Assembly (NCBI RefSeq): GCF_934307085.1
Contig: NZ_CAKRCF010000003.1
Coordinates: 1-64,000 of the forward strand
Direction: 5' to 3'
DNA from: an uncultured Anaerobutyricum sp.
GTDB taxonomy: Bacteria > Bacillota > Clostridia > Lachnospirales > Lachnospiraceae
Length of the DNA: 64,000 bases
Notes under the pieces: generated by a model
Databases searched by the model: none
Seen by the model: the letters and a program-made list of their open reading frames with translations, nothing else
Told to the model about the DNA's origin: nothing
Position numbers and translations under genes: made by a program
Shown: in pieces, positions 8,347 to 14,537 of the stretch
Layout: every line of letters starts with the position of its first letter
Numbering within the stretch: position 1 is the stretch's first letter

Positions 8347-8636
8347 GATTTATACTATTGGTATCAAACATTTTTTCGCTATTTGTAATTGTATTCTGAA
8401 GGTAATGGCATCTTAAATTTCGTATTATCCACATTTTCCTACAGTAATAAAATAAATAGACTATTTTTAAAAAGACATATTTTCTTTCATTTGATAAACA
8501 TTTTACCACGAAAATTTCTTATCGTAAAACGTATATTTTCCCCTCTCATTTCACATCTTAATTAGAGTTCAGATAGCACCCAAATTCGATGTCACACTTC
8601 ACACAAACCAGAATTTCTGCTTTGCGGCATGCCAAA

Positions 8637-8760
8637 GTCAGAAACTTCCAGCATACTATATTGCATTTACGGCTTCGGAGTAGCGAAAAATGCGGTTGAG
8701 CATTTTCTCGCGTAGCGACTATAGAATAAATGCAATATAGTATGCTGGAAATTTCGTCTC
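8637..8760 (-). repeat. long palindromic element (type I), upstream of the DUF421 gene
   Basis: Arms 8646-8669 and 8727-8750 are perfectly complementary over 24 bp. On the minus strand the inner motifs are TAGTCGCT on the 5' side, an apical ATGC-TCAACC-GCAT hairpin, and CTCCGAAGCCG on the 3' side. It ends 40 bp before the start of the DUF421 gene and is not downstream of any gene in its own orientation. No other gene is supported in 8347-8800. Confidence 0.8.
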
Positions 8761-8800
8761 CCTCGCCACCCCAAAAGCAAAATTCCCCCAAGGAGGTTTT

Positions 8801-9508
8801 ATGGATATTTTATATGTTATTTTCTTGTCTGTTTTTTCTCTGATTGTTCTTTTTCTTCTGACAAAGTTAATCGGTTATCGGCAAATGTCAGAGATGAGTA
8901 TGTTTGATTATATCAGTGGTATTACGATTGGCTCCATTGCGGCAGAGATGGCTACTGCTCTTGACTCAAGTTTTTTAGAACCGCTTACGGCTATGATTGT
9001 TTATGGATTACTTACTGCTTTACTTGCTTTTATTACGGGAAAAAATATGAAGATACGGCGTTTTATTTCCGGTTCGCCTTATATTTTGTTTAATGATGGG
9101 CATTTATATGAAGGAAATTTTAAGAAAGGACATATTGATTTGTCCGAATTTCTTGTGCAATGCCGTTTAAATGGATTTTTTGATTTGAAGGAATTACAGA
9201 CGGCAATTCTTGAAGAGAATGGTCGCATCAGTTTTCTTGCAAAATCGGAGCATCGTCCTGCCTCGCCTTCTGATCTGAATTTATCACCAGATAAAGAGTG
9301 GCTTCTTCCTACTTATATCATGGATGGAAAAATTCTTTACGAGAATCTCTTACATTCTGGAAAGGATGAAGAATGGCTTAAAAAGCAGCTTTCTGCACAT
9401 GGTTGTAAACACTTGTCTGACGTATTCCTTGCGACTGGAAACCAGCAGAATACTTTAAATGTTTATTTAAAAAATAACCGCAGGGGAAGTAGTGTTATCA
9501 AAGAGTGA
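8801..9508 (+). CDS. DUF421 (YetF/YrbG-like) membrane protein
   Basis: A 235-residue protein of the DUF421 family. Three hydrophobic helices span about residues 1-80 (VFSLIVLFLLTKLIG, FDYISGITIGSIAAEMA), followed by a soluble domain with the family pattern LFNDGHLYEGNFKK. In Bacillus, relatives are membrane proteins linked to spores or stress; the biochemical role is not established. AAGGAGGTTTT immediately before the ATG gives a strong start. It stands alone between a hairpin element and the leader of the por operon. Confidence 0.85.
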   Translation: MDILYVIFLSVFSLIVLFLLTKLIGYRQMSEMSMFDYISGITIGSIAAEMATALDSSFLEPLTAMIVYGLLTALLAFITGKNMKIRRFISGSPYILFNDGHLYEGNFKKGHIDLSEFLVQCRLNGFFDLKELQTAILEENGRISFLAKSEHRPASPSDLNLSPDKEWLLPTYIMDGKILYENLLHSGKDEEWLKKQLSAHGCKHLSDVFLATGNQQNTLNVYLKNNRRGSSVIKE

Positions 9509-9611
9509 CATTCTTCCCTTCTGTGGAACTTTTCAGTGGTATCCTTAAAGGCATGCGTCTTCTTGCCAGAAGGGTGGTAACTTAATTTTTGAATTTTTTT
9601 CTCTTTTAGAC

Positions 9612-9640
9612 TTCACAAATAGAAGTTTGTCTGTTATAAT
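9612..9640 (+). promoter_or_regulatory. putative sigma-A promoter of the por operon
   Basis: TTCACA and a perfect TATAAT are separated by exactly 17 bp. If used, transcription starts near 9647 and leaves a leader of about 350 nt before porC. No supported gene lies in 9509-9995. Confidence 0.6.
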
Positions 9641-9860
9641 TGATTCGTTTCTATCATAAATCGACATTTTTCTCAACTTTTATTTCATTTTCTTTTTGTC
9701 AGATTTATGGTAGTACATAGGTTTAACAAAATTCATATTAAGGCTATTTTAAACAATGATTTTTTATGCGATTACCATTGTTTATATTTTTTACGTCTTT
9801 TTTCCGTGTAGTGCGGACATGAGTTTTTTACAGGAACACATTTCCTTTTACTTAGGAGGG

Positions 9861-9973
9861 ATGTACTCTCAGAACTTCTACTATCTGAACGTATTGGAAA
9901 ATGCTTTTTTATTTTTCAAACACAATCTAAAACGGATATATAACTGCGATTACTTAACATTTTGAGAGTACAT
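9861..9973. promoter_or_regulatory. inverted repeat in the por operon leader
   Basis: ATGTACTCTCA (9861-9871) and TGAGAGTACAT (9963-9973) are perfectly complementary and enclose 91 nt. The right arm ends 10 bp before the porC ribosome site AATTGGAGG. The left arm includes an ATG that directly abuts AGGAGGG, with a 34-codon frame (MYSQNFYYLN start). This could be a leader structure with a leader peptide; function is inferred only. Confidence 0.45.
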
Positions 9974-9995
9974 AGAATACAAATTGGAGGATAAC

Positions 9996-10568
9996 ATGAA
10001 AGATTTAATCGAAATCCGCTGGCATGGCCGTGGCGGTCAGGGTGCGAAAACTGCGGCACTTTTACTTGCTGATGTCGCTTTCAGTACTGGAATGTATGTA
10101 CAGGGCTTCCCTGAGTATGGTCCAGAACGAATGGGAGCACCAATTACTGCGTACAATCGTCTGAGTAACAATCAGATTCGTGTACATTCTAATATTTACG
10201 ATCCTGATTATGTCGTTGTTGTTGATGAAACTCTTTTAGATTCTGTCGATGTAACAGAAGGTCTGAAAGAAGATGGGGCAATCATTATTAACACAAAGCA
10301 CAAAAAAGAGGAACTTTTACCAAAATTAAATGGATATAAAGGTCTCGTGTATACGATTGATGCCAGAAAGATTTCTTTAGAAGCTCTTGGAAAGTATTTT
10401 CCGAACTCACCGATGCTTGCTGCTATCGTAAAGGTATCTGGTGTTATGGATGACGAGGCTTTCCTTGCAGAGATGCAGAAGTCTTACGCACATAAATTTG
10501 CTTCAAAACCAGAGGTGATTGAGGGTAACATGAAGGCTCTCTCCCTTGCTTTACAGGAGGTGCAATAA
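9996..10568 (+). CDS. porC: 2-oxoacid:ferredoxin oxidoreductase, gamma subunit
   Basis: A 190-residue gamma subunit, the usual size. The N-terminus IRWHGRGGQGAKTAA and GFPEYGPERMGAPITAYNR are the family signatures of the catalytic gamma domain in PFOR-type enzymes. It is first in a gamma-delta-alpha-beta operon and its stop overlaps the delta-subunit ATG (TAATG). TTGGAGGATAAC precedes ATG 9996. The complex oxidises a 2-oxoacid with CoA to acyl-CoA, CO2 and reduced ferredoxin. Subunit order and alpha-subunit features favour pyruvate, but 2-oxoisovalerate or 2-oxoglutarate cannot be excluded. Confidence 0.9.
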   Translation: MKDLIEIRWHGRGGQGAKTAALLLADVAFSTGMYVQGFPEYGPERMGAPITAYNRLSNNQIRVHSNIYDPDYVVVVDETLLDSVDVTEGLKEDGAIIINTKHKKEELLPKLNGYKGLVYTIDARKISLEALGKYFPNSPMLAAIVKVSGVMDDEAFLAEMQKSYAHKFASKPEVIEGNMKALSLALQEVQ

Positions 10569-10873
10569 TGGTATCAGATATCAACAAACTTGGACTTGAC
10601 GTAAAATGGCAGGATCTCACTCCGGGATGTACCATTGTCGGAAGTTGTACTGCTGAAGTTTTCCACACAGGAGAATGGCGTGTGGATACACCAGAATTTA
10701 TTGAAGAAAAATGTAAACAGTGTCTTTTATGCGTGCCTGTCTGTCCTGACAGCTCCATTCCTGTAAGAGAGGGAAAAAGACTTGATTTTGACTTTGATCA
10801 TTGCAAAGGATGCGGCATTTGTGAAAAAGCCTGCCCATTTAGTGCAATCATTATGAAAAAGGGGGTAAGATAA
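10568..10873 (+). CDS. porD: 2-oxoacid:ferredoxin oxidoreductase, delta (ferredoxin) subunit
   Basis: A 101-residue ferredoxin-like subunit with two [4Fe-4S] motifs: CKQCLLCVPVCP near residue 43 and CKGCGICEKACP near residue 78. It passes electrons from the thiamine site to external ferredoxin. The start ATG overlaps the porC stop, and the alpha subunit follows after one base. The conserved N-terminal WQDLTPGCTI segment is typical of Por delta subunits. Confidence 0.92.
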   Translation: MVSDINKLGLDVKWQDLTPGCTIVGSCTAEVFHTGEWRVDTPEFIEEKCKQCLLCVPVCPDSSIPVREGKRLDFDFDHCKGCGICEKACPFSAIIMKKGVR

Positions 10874-10874
10874 G

Positions 10875-12056
10875 ATGCCTATCAAAGAACGTTTATCTGG
10901 AAATGAAGCTGTTGCTAATGCAATGCGTCAGATTAATCCTGATGTTATGCCAGCTTACCCAATTACCCCTTCCACAGAAATCCCACAGTATTTTACTTCT
11001 TTTGTTTCTAATGGAAAGGTAGATACTGTATTTATTCCTGTAGAAAGTGAACACAGTGCTATGAGTGCCTGCGTTGGTTCTGAAGCAGCCGGTGCAAGAA
11101 CAATCACCGCTACTTCTTCCTGCGGTCTTGCTCTTATGTGGGAAGTTCTCACTGTTGCCGCTTCTGACAGACTTCCAATCTGTCTTGCCCTCGTAAACCG
11201 TACACTTTCCGGTCCGATCAATATCAACTGCGATCATTCTGATGCGATGGGTGCAAGAAATACTGGATGGATTCAGATTTTTGCAGAAAATAACCAGGAA
11301 GCTTACGACAACATGGTACAGGCTTACCGTATTGCAGAACATAAGGATGTCCGCCTTCCTATTATGATCTGCCAGGACGGTTTCATCACAAGCCACGCTG
11401 TAGAAAATATTGAATTATTAGAAGATGATGTTGTAAAGAACTTTGTCGGTGAATACGAACCAGAACATTACCTGTTAAAAGATAACGAACCATTTGCTGT
11501 TGGTCCATATGCTGTAACAAACTATGTTATGGAAGCAAAACGTGCCCAGATGCAGGGACTTCGCAATGCCAAACAGGTTACTCTTGATGTTGCAAAAGAA
11601 TTTGAAAAAATCTCTGGCCGCTCCTACGGATTATTTGAAGAATATCGTATGGAGGATGCAGAATATGCTATGGTTATCATCGGTTCCGCAGCAGGAACAG
11701 GAAAAGATACCGTAGACATGCTTCGTGAGCAGGGCATTCGTGCCGGACTTTTAAAGATTCGTCTTTTCCGTCCATTCCCGGCAGAAGAAATTGCCGAGGC
11801 TCTTAAAAATGTAAAATACCTTGCAATCATGGATCGTACCGAAGATTATAACGGTCACTGCGGACCTCTTGGAGCCGAAATCAAATCTGCTCTTTACAAT
11901 GCAAACCTTCATCCGACTACATTAAACTACTGTTATGGTATCGGTGGCCGTGATGTTACTGTAGAAAGCCTTGCTTCTGTTTTTGAAGATTTACAGACTG
12001 CCAAAAAAACAGGCGGACTTGGCGAAACATACCGTTATTTATCTGTCAGAGAATAG
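10875..12056 (+). CDS. porA: 2-oxoacid:ferredoxin oxidoreductase, alpha subunit
   Basis: A 393-residue alpha subunit. LSGNEAVANAMRQ and AYPITPSTEIP form the start of the pyrimidine-side thiamine-diphosphate domain. VESEHSAMSACVGSEAAGAR carries the conserved Glu, and the segment around GARNTGWIQIF matches the Por/Vor class. The C-terminal part (about 260-393) is the transketolase C-like domain, with YGIGGRDVT near the end. It begins one base after porD. The substrate, probably pyruvate, is inferred from the subunit layout. Confidence 0.92.
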   Translation: MPIKERLSGNEAVANAMRQINPDVMPAYPITPSTEIPQYFTSFVSNGKVDTVFIPVESEHSAMSACVGSEAAGARTITATSSCGLALMWEVLTVAASDRLPICLALVNRTLSGPININCDHSDAMGARNTGWIQIFAENNQEAYDNMVQAYRIAEHKDVRLPIMICQDGFITSHAVENIELLEDDVVKNFVGEYEPEHYLLKDNEPFAVGPYAVTNYVMEAKRAQMQGLRNAKQVTLDVAKEFEKISGRSYGLFEEYRMEDAEYAMVIIGSAAGTGKDTVDMLREQGIRAGLLKIRLFRPFPAEEIAEALKNVKYLAIMDRTEDYNGHCGPLGAEIKSALYNANLHPTTLNYCYGIGGRDVTVESLASVFEDLQTAKKTGGLGETYRYLSVRE

Positions 12057-12067
12057 GAGAAACAATC

Positions 12068-13000
12068 ATGGCTTATAATTTAAAACAAACATTAAACAAA
12101 GAAGAACGTTTATCCCCGGGCCATAGAATGTGTGCCGGATGTGGTGCGACTATCGCTGTAAGAAATGTGCTGCGTGGACTTCACGAAGAAGATGAAGCGG
12201 TTATCACCTGTGCAACTGGCTGTCTTGAAGTATCCTCCTTCATGTACCCATACACTGCATGGAAAGACTCTTTCATTCATAATGCCTTTGAAAATGCCGG
12301 AGCAACCTGTAGTGGTGTTGAAGCAGCTTATCGTGCTTTAAAGAAAAAAGGCAAAGTAAAAAACACTCATAAATTCATTACTTTTGGTGGTGACGGCGGT
12401 ACATACGATATCGGATTCCAGTCCTTATCCGGTGCAATGGAACGTAACCATGACATGGTTTATGTCTGCTACGACAACGGTGCTTACATGAACACCGGTA
12501 TCCAGCGTTCCTCCGCAACTCCAATGTATGCCGACACAACTACAACTCCTGTCGGCTCCGAATCTGATGGAAAAACACAGAATCGAAAAGACTTAACACA
12601 GGTAATCGCTGCGCATAACATTCCTTACGTTGCACAGACTACCTTTGTACAAAACTTCAAAGACCTGCATACAAAGTCAGAAAAAGCAATCTACACAGAA
12701 GGCGCTGCTTTCTTAAATGTCATGGCTCCTTGCCCACGAGGATGGCGTTACAATACACCTGATATTTTGGAAATCTGCCAGCTTGCAGTAGATACCTGCT
12801 TCTGGCCATTATTTGAAGTCATTGACGGTAAATGGATCGTAAACTACGTTCCAAAGAAAAAGCTCCCAATCGAGGACTTCTTACGTCCACAGGGAAGATT
12901 CAAACATTTATTCAAACCTGGAAAAGAAGAATTAATCGCGAGAATCCAGGCAGAAGTTGATAGGAAATGGGAAGAATTACTGTCAAAAGCTAACTATTAA
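12068..13000 (+). CDS. porB: 2-oxoacid:ferredoxin oxidoreductase, beta subunit
   Basis: A 310-residue beta subunit that binds thiamine diphosphate and a [4Fe-4S] cluster. Cluster cysteines appear in HRMCAGCGATIAVRN and TGCLEV. The TPP motif is GGDGGTYDIGFQS with the later Asn in YDNGAYMNTG. MAPCPRGW near residue 220 carries the fourth conserved cysteine. It starts 11 bp after porA behind ATAGGAGAAACAATC and ends the operon. A type I hairpin begins four bases after its stop codon, so operon termination is likely there. Confidence 0.93.
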   Translation: MAYNLKQTLNKEERLSPGHRMCAGCGATIAVRNVLRGLHEEDEAVITCATGCLEVSSFMYPYTAWKDSFIHNAFENAGATCSGVEAAYRALKKKGKVKNTHKFITFGGDGGTYDIGFQSLSGAMERNHDMVYVCYDNGAYMNTGIQRSSATPMYADTTTTPVGSESDGKTQNRKDLTQVIAAHNIPYVAQTTFVQNFKDLHTKSEKAIYTEGAAFLNVMAPCPRGWRYNTPDILEICQLAVDTCFWPLFEVIDGKWIVNYVPKKKLPIEDFLRPQGRFKHLFKPGKEELIARIQAEVDRKWEELLSKANY

Positions 13001-13003
13001 TTT

Positions 13004-13154
13004 GTAGATTTGGTGTAGACGAAAAAAGAAAAAACACTCTATCCCATCTGCTCTGTAGTCGCTGTATTTAAGATGCTCATCCGCATCTTAAACACGCTCC
13101 GAAGCCGCATCTGGGATAGAGTGTTTTTTCTTTTTTTTGACTATTTAAATCTAC
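13004..13154 (+). repeat. long palindromic element (type I), after porB
   Basis: Outer arms 13027-13046 and 13112-13131 are perfectly complementary over 20 bp and end in A-runs and T-runs. Between them are GTAGTCGCTG on the 5' side, an apical hairpin TTTAAGATGC-TCATCC-GCATCTTAAA, and CTCCGAAGCCG on the 3' side. GTAGATTT motifs bound it as terminal inverted repeats. It starts four bases after the porB stop. The remaining sequence to 13292 contains no supported gene. Confidence 0.85.
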
Positions 13155-13292
13155 AGTTGGTAAGAATGGGGATTCTCCAGAAGGATATGACTTTCCAGGA
13201 AATTAACCCCTAAAGAATTGACTCATTTCTTCTGGAGTTTTCCATTTGATATAAAATTTCTGCTTTTCGTCTCTTTCGTCCCTCAAATAAAT

Positions 13293-13739
13293 TTATTTAA
13301 GCATGGAAGCTACCATCTGGTTTACAAGCTTACCATCAGCTTTACCCTTTACTTTTGGCATGAGGTCCTTCATAATCTTACCTCTGTCCTTACCTGTTGG
13401 TTCTGTAATTCCAAGTTCATCAAGTACGGACTGAATTGTTGCTTTGATTTCATCTTCATTCATCTGCTTTGGAGCAAATTCTTCATAAACAGCGATTCTC
13501 AGTTTACACTGGCCGATAATATCTGTACGGTCTGCCGGAGACATCTCAATCGTATCTTTACACTGTTTGATTTCTTTTGCAATAATACTGTTCTCTTCTG
13601 CCTCTGTTAAATCTTCTCTCTTATCGATTGCCTTTGCCTTTAAAGCACCAAGAAGCATGGATAATGCATCTTTTCTTTCTTTATCTTTTGCTTTCATTGC
13701 TGCGTACATTGCGGTACGGACTTCTTCGATTTTACTCAA
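13293..13739 (-). CDS. GatB/YqeY domain protein
   Basis: A small all-helical protein of the YqeY family, about 148 residues and the normal length. It resembles the C-terminal tRNA-binding tail of GatB. Motifs include KDKERKDALSMLLGALK, IAKEIKQCKDTIE and the C-terminal TGKDRGKIMKDLMPKVKGKADG. The start is a TTG at 13739 preceded by AGAAGGG at good spacing; another TTG lies 18 bases upstream. The role is unknown but is presumed linked to tRNA or amidotransferase function. It is convergent with the por operon. Confidence 0.85.
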   Translation of the reverse strand: MSKIEEVRTAMYAAMKAKDKERKDALSMLLGALKAKAIDKREDLTEAEENSIIAKEIKQCKDTIEMSPADRTDIIGQCKLRIAVYEEFAPKQMNEDEIKATIQSVLDELGITEPTGKDRGKIMKDLMPKVKGKADGKLVNQMVASMLK

Positions 13740-13789
13740 CTTAAACCCTTCTTTCAAATAGTATAATCGTTATTCAAATAAAACTCTAC

Positions 13790-14165
13790 TACGATTCCCC
13801 ACTAAAATCAAGGGGGAATTCTTTAAATAGGAATTGCCACGCTTAAATGTACATGATCTGGACATACTGCTCCTGCTACTATCTCTACATTTTTATATTT
13901 ACACAATGTAATTATTATTTCTCTTACATCTTTTTTCAATCTTCCATATAATATTTTCTTTCTGTATTTCGGAATAAATACTATATGGTATTGGCATTTC
14001 CATCTTGTATGTGATAAACTTTTATTGTCCATTTGGACCTCCTCCTATTCTTATCTTGAGTTTGGCTTGCGACACCATTCTCATTGTAGCATAGGAGGCT
14101 TTTTTATTGTATCCTTTACGTTTCCACTTACTCTATTCTCCCCAGCATAGCTGGGGGATTAGACT
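13790..14165 (-). mobile_element. internally deleted IS200/IS605-type element with both hairpin ends
   Basis: The left end (plus coordinates 14140-14156) is a 7-bp hairpin CCCCAGC-ATA-GCTGGGG, and the right end (13794-13819) is ATTCCCC/GGGGGAAT. Such subterminal imperfect palindromes are recognised by IS200/IS605 TnpA. The internal transposase is cut short after residue 68 and the right end follows directly, so about half the gene is missing. It resembles a non-autonomous derivative that could move only if a full TnpA exists elsewhere in the genome. Confidence 0.75.
13823..14032 (-). pseudogene. truncated IS200-family TnpA (HUH/Y1 transposase)
   Basis: A 69-residue N-terminal piece of a TnpA that is normally about 150 residues. 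It has the family opening SLSHTRWKCQYHIVF, IPKYRKK, and the metal-binding HUH motif in CPDHVHLSVAIP. The frame ends one residue later, so the catalytic tyrosine helix is absent and the product cannot be an active transposase. AGGAGGTCCAA precedes the ATG. Confidence 0.9.
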
Positions 14166-14390
14166 TTTCATTCAGATCCACAAAATCTGAAAATTCTCGA
14201 TATTTTCTACTCGATTTTATTTTTTTACATATTTCTTCCTCTTCTTTGTCATCTCCTCCACTAAACATGATACACACAATAATTATTACGATTAAAATAA
14301 ATCTTTAGAAAAGTGGAAAAGTAAACCGCTAACAATAATCAAATACTAATTTCTGTTTTTCTGTTCTTTGGCTCCAGATGGAAATTAATA

Positions 14391-14537
14391 TTTAGAATAG
14401 TCAGAAAAAAGAAAAAATACCATATCCCAGATGCGGCTTCGGAGCGTGTTTAAGATGCGAACGAGCATTTTAAACACAGCGACTACAGAGCAGATGGGAT
14501 ATGGTATTTTTCCTTTTTTCGTCTATACGAAATCTAC
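14391..14537 (-). repeat. long palindromic element (type I), abutting the leuS stop codon
   Basis: Arms 14413-14429 and 14495-14511 are perfectly complementary over 17 bp. On the minus strand the core reads GTAGTCGCTG, an apical ATGC-TCGTTC-GCAT hairpin, and CTCCGAAGCCG, the same as the element after porB. The outer stem differs from that copy at several paired positions with the partner changed too. Its GTAGATTT end overlaps the leuS TAG stop. Confidence 0.85.

Noticed and set aside
7919-8509. N-terminal 197-residue extension of AroE through the tandem repeats
   Set aside because: The GTG start has no ribosome site, while TTG 7918 has AAAGGAG and gives the normal AroE N-terminus. Translation of the repeats is left open in the findings.
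8558-8791. 77-residue minus-strand frame upstream of DUF421
   Set aside because: It consists mostly of the type I hairpin sequence and has no coding character.
9756-9965. 69-residue frame in the por leader as a real gene
   Set aside because: No ribosome site at its start and low-complexity hydrophobic content; only the internal 34-codon frame is kept as a possible leader peptide.
10893-11396. 167-residue minus-strand frame inside porA
   Set aside because: It is antisense to a strongly supported gene with clear family motifs.
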